A DNA stretch of 13,808 nucleotides from Candidatus Sodaliphilus limicaballi (GTDB lineage Bacteria > Bacteroidota > Bacteroidia > Bacteroidales > Muribaculaceae): the NCBI GenBank assembly GCA_018065815.1, contig JAGHSP010000226.1, positions 1 through 13,808 of the forward strand. Direction: 5' to 3'. Within the stretch, counting starts at the first letter, position 1, and every line of letters starts with the position of its first letter. Position numbers and translations under genes: made by a program. Below, piece after piece: positions 1 to 6,518 of this stretch. The notes beneath the pieces are model-generated. The model did not search any database. It saw only the letters and a list, made by a program, of their open reading frames with translations, and was not told the DNA's origin.

Positions 1-1
1 A

Positions 2-421
2 TATCCCGAGGTGGATTTTGTTTACCCCATGCACTTGAATCCCAACGTGCGCCGTCCCATCCATGAGGTGTTTGGCGAAGATTTGAGCAATCTGGGTAAC
101 CTGTTTTTCATTGAACCACTTGAGTACTTGAGCTTTGTTTATCTCATGGAGAAATCTAGCATAGTGCTTACCGATAGCGGTGGTATCCAGGAGGAGGCAC
201 CCGGACTGGGCAAGCCTGTGCTTGTGATGCGCGACACCACCGAGCGACCCGAGGCACTTGACGCTGGCACTGTGAAGCTCGTGGGCACTGACTATGACGC
301 CATAGTGAACAATGTTTCGCTTTTGATTGATGACCAAGAGGCTTACATGAAGATGAGCAAGGCCGTTAACCCTTATGGCGACGGAAAAGCGTGCGAGCGC
401 ATTGTGAATGCATTGAAATAA
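2..421 (+). CDS. wecB: UDP-N-acetylglucosamine 2-epimerase (non-hydrolysing), 3' part only
   Basis: This is the C-terminal end of a gene that begins before the window; the reading frame is open from base 2. The family interconverts UDP-GlcNAc and UDP-ManNAc in the cytoplasm, supplying ManNAc-type sugars for surface polysaccharide. The visible ~139 residues hold the C-terminal half of the GT-B-like fold: the HLNPNVR segment, then the family hallmark TDSGGIQEEAPGLGKPVLV, followed by RDTTERPEALDAGT, which lines the UDP-sugar site. Both are intact, so the gene looks functional. GTG at base 11 is in frame, but the conserved residues before and after it show that it is an internal valine codon, not a start. 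The gene ends in TAA 30 bases before galE, with no terminator or promoter between, so the two are probably co-transcribed. Seen: motifs and truncation by the window edge. Known: reaction. Confidence 0.95.
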   Translation, partial: YPEVDFVYPMHLNPNVRRPIHEVFGEDLSNLGNLFFIEPLEYLSFVYLMEKSSIVLTDSGGIQEEAPGLGKPVLVMRDTTERPEALDAGTVKLVGTDYDAIVNNVSLLIDDQEAYMKMSKAVNPYGDGKACERIVNALK

Positions 422-451
422 GAATTACAACAATAAGATTACAGATTTAAG

Positions 452-1486
452 ATGAAAGGAAAGATTTTAGTTACCGGAGGAACTGGATTTATCGGTTCGC
501 ACACCACAGTAGAATTGCAGAACGCTGGTTATGAAGTTGTGATTATCGACAACCTCAGCAACAGTAATGTGGAAGTGCTCGATGGCATTGAGAAGATCAC
601 AGGCATCCGCCCCGCGTTTGTAGAAGGTGACTGCACCGACCGTGCCACCGTGCGTCGTCTCTTTGAGGAGCACAAAGGTATCAGCGGCATCATCAACTTT
701 GCAGCAAGCAAGGCTGTGGGAGAGAGCGTTGAAAAACCTATTCTTTACTACCGCAATAACCTTAATATCTTGCTCAACTTGCTCGAGCTTATGCCCGAGT
801 TTGACGTGAAAGGTTTCGTGTTCTCATCGTCATGCACCGTATATGGCGAGCCCGATGTGAACCCCATTACCGAGAGCGCTCCCACCAAGAAGGCAACATC
901 ACCCTATGGTGCGACAAAGCAAATCTCGGAGGATATCATTGCCGACGTGATAAAGAGTGGTAGCCCCATTAAGGCTATCTTGCTGCGTTACTTCAACCCT
1001 GTGGGTGCTCATCCCAGTGCAGAGATAGGCGAGTTGCCAAATGGCGTGCCCCAGAACTTGGTTCCTTACCTCACACAGACTGCCATAGGCATTCGTCCCA
1101 TGCTCAGCGTGTTTGGTAATGATTATGACACTCCCGACGGTTCATGCATACGTGACTTTATCAACGTAGTTGACCTTGCAAAGGCTCACGTCACTGCTCT
1201 CGACCGCATGCTTGAGGACAAGAGCGACGAAGCTCTCGAAGTGTTCAACATCGGTACAGGCAACGGAGTGAGTGTGCTCCAACTTATCAATGCCTTTGAA
1301 AAAGCAACCGGTGTGAAAGTGCCTCATAAGATTGTAGGCCGTCGCGCAGGTGACATCGAGAAGATATGGGCCGATCCCAAGAAGGCTAACGAAGTTCTCG
1401 GCTGGACAGCACAAGAAACTATCGAAGACACCATGCTCAGCGCATGGAAATGGCAGCAGAAGCTTCGCGAGCGCGGTATTATGTAA
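452..1486 (+). CDS. galE: UDP-glucose 4-epimerase
   Basis: A short-chain dehydrogenase-type epimerase of 344 residues (the usual length is ~340) that interconverts UDP-glucose and UDP-galactose using bound NAD. The N-terminal Rossmann motif TGGTGFIGSH covers residues 8-17. The catalytic residues are in place: S127 in SSSCTVYG, and Y152 and K156 in SPYGATK. The substrate segment FNPVGAHPSAEIGE (181-194) and the C-terminal RRAGDIEKIWADP (297-309) are typical of GalE. Aligned to the E. coli enzyme, the gatekeeper position (Tyr299 there, Cys307 in human) is I305 here, so activity on N-acetylated sugars cannot be judged by simple analogy. ATG at 452 is the only start that keeps the nucleotide-binding strand complete; its leader is A-rich without a Shine-Dalgarno, as usual for Bacteroidota. 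Pairing with wecB suggests UDP-sugar supply for surface glycans (inference). A hairpin terminator follows. Confidence 0.97.
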   Translation: MKGKILVTGGTGFIGSHTTVELQNAGYEVVIIDNLSNSNVEVLDGIEKITGIRPAFVEGDCTDRATVRRLFEEHKGISGIINFAASKAVGESVEKPILYYRNNLNILLNLLELMPEFDVKGFVFSSSCTVYGEPDVNPITESAPTKKATSPYGATKQISEDIIADVIKSGSPIKAILLRYFNPVGAHPSAEIGELPNGVPQNLVPYLTQTAIGIRPMLSVFGNDYDTPDGSCIRDFINVVDLAKAHVTALDRMLEDKSDEALEVFNIGTGNGVSVLQLINAFEKATGVKVPHKIVGRRAGDIEKIWADPKKANEVLGWTAQETIEDTMLSAWKWQQKLRERGIM

Positions 1487-1510
1487 TACTAGTTTATACT
1501 TGTAAAAAAG

Positions 1511-1548
1511 ACGAGTGGCTTTGCGTGTCAAAGTCTCTCGTTTTTTTT
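1511..1548 (+). terminator. Rho-independent terminator after galE
   Basis: An interrupted hairpin: ACGAG (1511-1515) pairs with CTCGT (1537-1541), and CTTTG (1519-1523) pairs with CAAAG (1529-1533), with a small 3/3 internal loop and a 5-base apical loop. The stem leads directly into a run of eight T (1541-1548). Its position 25 bases after the galE stop fits the end of the wecB-galE transcript. Confidence 0.8.
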
Positions 1549-1664
1549 CGTAGTGTGTGTTGTAATATTGAATTTGTGCATCGGTGATTAGTTGTCGCCT
1601 AGATGTTTTGTAGTGTTTTTGTTTAATTAACGCATGGATTGTGGGCGGTTTGGGGAATTATTGT

Positions 1665-1672
1665 TATTTTTG
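1665..1672 (+). promoter_or_regulatory. Bacteroidota -7 promoter element upstream of the DUF4252-like gene
   Basis: TATTTTTG matches the Bacteroidota sigma-70 (RpoD) -7 consensus TAnnTTTG exactly. The -33 box is weak: no TTTG lies at the usual 19-21 base spacing, and the nearest resemblance is ATTG at 1638-1641, 23 bases upstream. A match of this length in A/T-rich spacer can occur by chance, but a promoter is expected here because a terminator closes the previous unit. The element ends only four bases before the ATG at 1677, so the transcript would have almost no leader. Confidence 0.5.
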
Positions 1673-1676
1673 CGGT

Positions 1677-2159
1677 ATGAAAAAGATTATTATGACATTA
1701 TGCTCTGTAATGATGCTGTGTGCGTCGTGCGGGAGCTTGCAGCAGACAGCTGTGCTTGACGAGATAAGAAAAATTGATAATATCTCGACTTATCATGTGC
1801 CGGTGTCTCCACTGGGCACGTTGCTCAATTTGGGAACCAAGGCTGCAAAAGTGCCCGGTTTTGACTTGACTGCTTTGAATAACGTTAAGTCGATAGATGT
1901 GATTACAGTTAACCGTCAGAGCGGTGCTTTAAATAAGGTGCATGGACTGCTTGAACAGTTCTACAAAGGAAAAACTTATGAATTGATTTTCCAGGCCAAG
2001 GAGAATCAACGAAAGAATGTGTCAATCTATGGCATTCAGTTGAGCAGTGGTGAGTATAGCAATATCATTGTTATTAATGAGACTGACAACGAGATTAATA
2101 TTGTTGAACTTAAGGGTACGCTTTCGCTTGATGATTTGAAACTGTTTGATAAGTTATGA
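1677..2159 (+). CDS. Small lipoprotein, probably DUF4252 family
   Basis: A protein of 160 residues beginning MKKIIMTLCSVMML, with a lipoprotein signal peptide ending in the lipobox-like CASC, so C18 would be the lipidated residue. The next residues (G-S-L-Q-Q) lack the acidic surface-export signal described for Bacteroidota lipoproteins, which suggests a periplasm-facing location. The mature part resembles the small Bacteroidota DUF4252 lipoproteins: a central LNNVKSIDVITVN strand, YELIFQAKEN, and a C-terminal strand-rich segment INIVELKGTLSLDDLKLF. The family has no established function. ATG at 1677 was preferred over the GTG at 1641 because it places the positively charged n-region at the protein's start and lies just after a promoter-like element. 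The stop overlaps the start of the peptidase gene as ATGA, so the two are probably translationally coupled. Assignment to DUF4252 is from remembered resemblance and is moderate. Confidence 0.7.
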   Translation: MKKIIMTLCSVMMLCASCGSLQQTAVLDEIRKIDNISTYHVPVSPLGTLLNLGTKAAKVPGFDLTALNNVKSIDVITVNRQSGALNKVHGLLEQFYKGKTYELIFQAKENQRKNVSIYGIQLSSGEYSNIIVINETDNEINIVELKGTLSLDDLKLFDKL

Positions 2160-4378
2160 AAAAGTTTGCATTAAGTGTCTTTGTTCTGGCAGTGAGTGCT
2201 TCTGCCTATGGTCAGGACGATGCTTTTGAACCGATGTCGATAGAGGACTTTGTGCTGACATCGACTCCTTACGGAGTTGGGGCGATGAGTAAATATCCTG
2301 CCGATGGCAAGTATTATGTGCGTCTGGTGGGAGGAAACAAGATTGTGCGATATAGTTATGCCGACGCCGAGGATGAATCTACGATGTATTCGTCAGAGTC
2401 AATAAATGGATTAGCCAATGTATCGTGGAATGGTTTTGAGTTGAGCAAAGACTGCAGCAAAATTTTGCTGTGGGAAGATAGTGAATCTATTTATCGCTAT
2501 TCGTTTAAGGCTAATTATTATGTAGCCGATGTCGTTTCAAACCACACTGTGAAGCTATCGGAAGAAGGAGGTGAGGAGATTGCGACGATGAGCCCTAACG
2601 GTAGGTATATTGCATACGTGAAAGATAACAACGTGTATGTAAAAGAATTTGCTTATGAGGACGATAGCCAGGGGTTGCATGACAAAGGCACTAGACAGGT
2701 CACAAAAGACGGCAAGAAAAACAGTGTGATATATGCTGTGCCCGACTGGGTTTATCAGGAGGAGTTCGGTATACTTAACTCGTTCACATGGTCGCCCGAT
2801 GGCAAGTCGGTCGCATTCTTGCGCTGGGACGAGAGCGAAGTGCCCATGTATTCAATGACTATGTATGAAGGCGACTGCAATCCCGATGCTTCGAGGTCGC
2901 TCTATCCAGGCAGTTATGACTACAAGTATCCAGTTGCTGGCGAGAAGAACTCGGTAGTGACCGTGTGGTGTTATAATGTGGAAACAGGTGCATTGTCGCA
3001 GATGGAATTGCCCAAGACCGACGAGGATTACATCCCTCACTTGTCGTTTGCCGGTCGTAACGACGCGTTGATGGTGATGAAACTGAACCGCACCCAGAAT
3101 GACATGGTGATATATAATGTGAATCCCGCAGGAGGCAAGTGCGTAGAAGTGTATAAAGAGCATTCTAAATCATGGATTGACAGTGAATTGGCACGTAGCG
3201 TTACATATACTGCCGATGGCTTCGTTATTCCTAGCGAGCGCAATGGGTGGGCTCATCTGTATAAAGTTACAGGTCTGGATGATGGCGGACATAGTGAATT
3301 GTGCCTGACAAAGGGCAATGAGGCTGTCACTGCCTATTATGGATATGACTCGAAACGCAAACTTCATTACTATCAGCGTACTGCTGGCGCACTGAACCGT
3401 GTAGTGTGCAGCGTTGATGAGAATGGCAAGGAGAATGTGCTGGGTAAGAACAAAGGCAACACTTCGGCAAGGTTCAGCAGTGATTTCTCTTATTACATTG
3501 AGGTTTACAGTGACGCCTGCACTCCCACGCAATATCGTGTGTGCAAGGCTAATGGCAAACGGGTGAAGGACTTGCAACTCAATCTTGAATATGCCGAGAG
3601 GTATGCCAAGGAGAGAGTTCCCCGCCGAGAGTTTTTCACTTTCAGCAGTGATGGATATGACTTGAACGGATACACAATCAAGCCGCTTGATTTTGATAAG
3701 AACAAGAAATACCCCGTGATTATGTCGCAATACAGCGGTCCCGGGTCGCAACAGGTGCTCAACAAGTGGAAAATGGACTGGGAGGCATGGTTTGCAATGA
3801 ACGGCTATGTAGTGTGCTGCGTTGACGGACGTGGAACCGGTGGCCGTGGCAAGGACTTTGAGTCACTCATTTACTTGAATCTTGGTAAATATGAGACGAT
3901 AGATCAGATTGCTGCTGCACGATATATGGCGCAACAACCATACGTTGACGCTAGCAAGATTGGCATCTGGGGTTGGAGTTATGGCGGATATGAGGCGCTT
4001 ATGGCTATGTCGCAGAAAAATAGCCCCTATGCAGCGGGTGTGTCGATTGCACCTGTTACTTCATGGCGTTTCTATGACACGATTTATGCTGAACGATTCA
4101 TGCGCACTCCACAGGAAAACGGTGCAGGGTATGATGCAGGTGCTCCGTTGAAACTTGTTGACAACTTGAAAGGAAACCTGTTGCTCATGTTTGGCAGTGC
4201 CGATGACAATGTTCACATTATCAACTCAATGCAGTATATTGCCAAATTGCACGGCAACGGCAACCAGTTTGAAATGATGGTTTATCCTAATATGAACCAC
4301 TCTATAAACGGATGCGGCGTGCGAGCCCCCTTGTATCAGCGTGTTTTGAATTTCTTTGACCGCAATCTCAAGAAATGA
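2156..4378 (+). CDS. dpp4: Secreted dipeptidyl-peptidase IV (S9 family serine peptidase)
   Basis: A prolyl-oligopeptidase-family enzyme of 740 residues that removes Xaa-Pro (or Xaa-Ala) dipeptides from peptide N-termini. Residues 1-19 form a Sec signal peptide (MKKFALSVFVLAVSASAYG), so it acts in the periplasm or outside the cell. The N-terminal beta-propeller (about 30-490) contains DWVYQEEF (197-204); E202 and E203 correspond to the double Glu that binds the substrate amino terminus in DPP-IV and distinguishes it from plain acylaminoacyl peptidases. The alpha/beta-hydrolase domain carries the oxyanion Tyr Y526 (QYSGPG), nucleophile S608 in GWSYGG, D683 in SADDNVH and H715 in NMNHS, so the triad is complete. 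Length is close to Porphyromonas DPP-IV. The start overlaps the stop of the lipoprotein gene, and its stop overlaps the miaA start, both as ATGA. The likely role is use of proline-rich peptides (inference). Confidence 0.95.
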   Translation: MKKFALSVFVLAVSASAYGQDDAFEPMSIEDFVLTSTPYGVGAMSKYPADGKYYVRLVGGNKIVRYSYADAEDESTMYSSESINGLANVSWNGFELSKDCSKILLWEDSESIYRYSFKANYYVADVVSNHTVKLSEEGGEEIATMSPNGRYIAYVKDNNVYVKEFAYEDDSQGLHDKGTRQVTKDGKKNSVIYAVPDWVYQEEFGILNSFTWSPDGKSVAFLRWDESEVPMYSMTMYEGDCNPDASRSLYPGSYDYKYPVAGEKNSVVTVWCYNVETGALSQMELPKTDEDYIPHLSFAGRNDALMVMKLNRTQNDMVIYNVNPAGGKCVEVYKEHSKSWIDSELARSVTYTADGFVIPSERNGWAHLYKVTGLDDGGHSELCLTKGNEAVTAYYGYDSKRKLHYYQRTAGALNRVVCSVDENGKENVLGKNKGNTSARFSSDFSYYIEVYSDACTPTQYRVCKANGKRVKDLQLNLEYAERYAKERVPRREFFTFSSDGYDLNGYTIKPLDFDKNKKYPVIMSQYSGPGSQQVLNKWKMDWEAWFAMNGYVVCCVDGRGTGGRGKDFESLIYLNLGKYETIDQIAAARYMAQQPYVDASKIGIWGWSYGGYEALMAMSQKNSPYAAGVSIAPVTSWRFYDTIYAERFMRTPQENGAGYDAGAPLKLVDNLKGNLLLMFGSADDNVHIINSMQYIAKLHGNGNQFEMMVYPNMNHSINGCGVRAPLYQRVLNFFDRNLKK

Positions 4379-5301
4379 ATCAAGATCCTTTAATAGTGAT
4401 TACAGGCCCAACTGCAAGTGGGAAGACAGCGCGTGCAGTGGCTCTTGCCAGGGAGATTGATGCCGAGATCATTAGTGCAGATTCTCGTCAGCTGTATCGT
4501 GGCATGAATTTAGGTACGGGTAAGGATCTGGAGGAATATGGCAGCGTTCCTTACCACCTCATAGACATCTGCGACGCGGGCTACAAGTATAATCTGTTTG
4601 AATATCTGCGTGATTACCAGCAAGCTTATGATGACATCGTGTCGCGCGGCAAGCGTGTGATACTGTGTGGCGGCACAGGATTGTATGTGGAAAGTGTGCT
4701 CAAGGGAATTGCTTTGCCACCAGTGCCGCAGAACGACGAATTACGTGCTGCACTTGCTGGTAAATCGTTGGATGAGTTAACTGAAATCTTGAAGCATTAT
4801 AAGACGTTGAGGAACAACAGTGATATTGATACGGCAAAACGTGCAATAAGGGCTATCGAGATTGCTACTTACTATCACGAAAATCCTGACTTGAAGGTGC
4901 TTACCGAACCTCATCCCATAGAGAATGCAGTGGTGATAGGCGTGAACATTGACCGTGAAGCGCGGCGAGAACGCATCACCCGGAGACTTAAGGCACGCCT
5001 CGACGCGGGTATGATCGATGAGGTGCGTCGTCTCATAGACAGTGGAGTAGATGCCGAAGATTTGATTTATTACGGACTTGAGTATAAATTTGTCACCAAG
5101 CATGTGATAGGGGAGTTGTCGAGAGATGAAATGTTTAATCTACTTGAAATAGCTATCCATCAGTTTGCTAAACGGCAGATGACATGGTTCCGTGGCATGG
5201 AACGACGCGGGTTCCATATTAACTGGGTGGATCATGATATTTCCGATACTGAATTTCTTGCAAAATGCTTGGATTTGATTGATGAAGCAAAAAAGGTATG
5301 A
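4375..5301 (+). CDS. miaA: tRNA dimethylallyltransferase (MiaA), divergent Bacteroidota form
   Basis: A cytoplasmic enzyme of 308 residues that transfers a dimethylallyl group to N6 of A37 in tRNAs reading UNN codons. It shows a P-loop GPTASGKT (11-18), the ADSRQLYRGMN segment (35-45) with the catalytic-region Asp D36, the GGTGLY motif (99-104), IRAIEIATYY in the middle, and the C-terminal FAKRQMTWFR that contacts tRNA. It differs from the E. coli type: the usual GTAKP is GTGKD, it is followed by YGSVPYHLIDICDAGYKYN, and the region before IRAIE is shortened. This matches a second MiaA branch that I remember from Bacteroidota genomes, which often encode two MiaA proteins. The ATG overlaps the peptidase stop (ATGA), which fixes the start and implies translational coupling. 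It is followed by tgt, another tRNA anticodon-loop modifier, which has its own promoter. Confidence 0.93.
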   Translation: MNQDPLIVITGPTASGKTARAVALAREIDAEIISADSRQLYRGMNLGTGKDLEEYGSVPYHLIDICDAGYKYNLFEYLRDYQQAYDDIVSRGKRVILCGGTGLYVESVLKGIALPPVPQNDELRAALAGKSLDELTEILKHYKTLRNNSDIDTAKRAIRAIEIATYYHENPDLKVLTEPHPIENAVVIGVNIDREARRERITRRLKARLDAGMIDEVRRLIDSGVDAEDLIYYGLEYKFVTKHVIGELSRDEMFNLLEIAIHQFAKRQMTWFRGMERRGFHINWVDHDISDTEFLAKCLDLIDEAKKV

Positions 5302-5306
5302 TACAT

Positions 5307-5337
5307 TTTGTAGTGCAAGGTATTTGCAGTAACTTTG
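5307..5337 (+). promoter_or_regulatory. Consensus Bacteroidota promoter for tgt
   Basis: TTTG (5307-5310), a 19-base spacer and TAACTTTG (5330-5337) match both boxes of the Bacteroidota housekeeping promoter with correct spacing. Transcription would start about 6-8 bases further on, giving a leader of roughly 10-15 bases before the tgt ATG at 5356. The promoter sits entirely in the spacer after the miaA stop, so tgt and the downstream permease can be expressed independently of the peptidase operon. Confidence 0.85.
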
Positions 5338-5355
5338 CAAAATATTTGTATTTAT

Positions 5356-6486
5356 ATGGAATTTGAATTAAAATCAACAGCAGCAGGGACAAATGCTCGT
5401 GCAGGCTTGATCACAACAGATCATGGCCAGATAGAGACACCTATTTTCATGCCTGTGGGCACGGTAGGTTCGGTCAAAGGCGTGCACATGCCCGAGTTGC
5501 GCGACGACATAAAGGCACAGATAATTCTGGGCAATACTTATCACTTGTATCTGCGTCCAGGCATGGACATCATGGAACGTGCTGGCGGCTTGCACAAGTT
5601 TAATGGATGGGAACGCCCCATACTCACTGATAGTGGTGGCTTCCAAGTGTTTTCATTGAGTGGCAACCGCAAGCTCAAGGAGGAGGGTGTGACATTCCGT
5701 AGTCATATTGATGGTTCGAAACACTTGTTTACTCCTGAAAATGTGGTTGATATTCAGCGCATCATAGGCAGTGACATCATGATGGCACTTGACGAGTGCC
5801 CTCCCGGCACGAGTGACTATAATTATGCTAAAAATTCGCTTAAATTAACCCAGGGATGGCTTGAACGCGGATGGAAGCATTTCAATGAAACAGAGCCCAA
5901 GTATGGTCATCGCCAGGCTTATTTCCCTATTGTTCAAGGTTGTGTTTACAAGGACCTGCGTCAGGATGCAGCAAAGCATGTTGCCGACCTGGGTGCCGAT
6001 GGTAATGCAATAGGCGGTCTTGCTGTGGGCGAACCAACAGAGATGATGTATGAGATGATAGAAGTGGTTAATGACATTCTGCCACAGAATCGTCCGCGTT
6101 ATCTCATGGGTGTGGGTACTCCCGCCAATATTCTTGAGGCTATTGACCGTGGAGTGGATATGATGGATTGCGTGATGCCTACCCGTAATGGTCGCAACGG
6201 CATGCTTTTCACCCAGCATGGCATCATGAACATGCGCAACAAGAAATGGGCCGATGATTTCAGCCCTATTCAGGAAGACGGAGCATCGATTGTAGATCAC
6301 ATTTATAGCAAGGCTTATCTGCGTCATCTCTTTGTTGCTAGCGAATTATTGGCTATGCAGATTGCCAGCATTCACAACTTGGCATTTTACTTGTGGCTAG
6401 TGGGTGAGGCCCGCAAGCACATCATTGCCGGTGATTTCAAGTCGTGGAAAGAGGAAATGGTGGTTAACGTGCAGCGACGCCTGTAA
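5356..6486 (+). CDS. tgt: Queuine/preQ1 tRNA-guanine transglycosylase lacking the zinc cysteines
   Basis: A protein of 376 residues, the normal bacterial length, that exchanges guanine 34 for preQ1 in tRNAs with GUN anticodons, on the way to queuosine. The TIM-barrel active site is intact: D92 in TDSGGFQ, GGLAVGE (220-226) and nucleophile D271 in DCVMPTRNGRNG. The C-terminal zinc site is not. Where canonical Tgt has CxCxxC, this protein has G309, S311 and D314, in register with the flanking FSP and YSKAYLRHL blocks; only the fourth ligand, H340 in IHNL, remains. The frame is uninterrupted, so this is not a sequencing frameshift. ATG at 5356 was chosen over the upstream TTG at 5335 because that TTG is part of the -7 promoter box and the family N-terminus aligns with MEFEL. 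The permease gene follows after 32 bases with no terminator. Confidence 0.96.
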   Translation: MEFELKSTAAGTNARAGLITTDHGQIETPIFMPVGTVGSVKGVHMPELRDDIKAQIILGNTYHLYLRPGMDIMERAGGLHKFNGWERPILTDSGGFQVFSLSGNRKLKEEGVTFRSHIDGSKHLFTPENVVDIQRIIGSDIMMALDECPPGTSDYNYAKNSLKLTQGWLERGWKHFNETEPKYGHRQAYFPIVQGCVYKDLRQDAAKHVADLGADGNAIGGLAVGEPTEMMYEMIEVVNDILPQNRPRYLMGVGTPANILEAIDRGVDMMDCVMPTRNGRNGMLFTQHGIMNMRNKKWADDFSPIQEDGASIVDHIYSKAYLRHLFVASELLAMQIASIHNLAFYLWLVGEARKHIIAGDFKSWKEEMVVNVQRRL

Positions 6487-6518
6487 TTTTTTGAGACTTT
6501 ATATTTCATTTTCTATAT

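Noticed and set aside
11..421. GTG at base 11 as the start of a 136-residue gene
   Set aside because: The residues before and after it belong to a continuous WecB domain; the gene is simply cut by the window edge.
1641..1676. GTG at 1641 as the start of the DUF4252-like gene
   Set aside because: It would add 12 residues before the charged signal-peptide start MKKII and lies upstream of the -7 promoter element.
3170..3751. 193-residue open frame on the - strand inside the peptidase gene
   Set aside because: It lies fully within a strongly conserved peptidase gene on the other strand and has no recognisable protein features; it is a coding shadow.
5335..5355. TTG at 5335 as the tgt start
   Set aside because: It lies inside the TAACTTTG promoter box, and the family's N-terminus aligns with the ATG at 5356.
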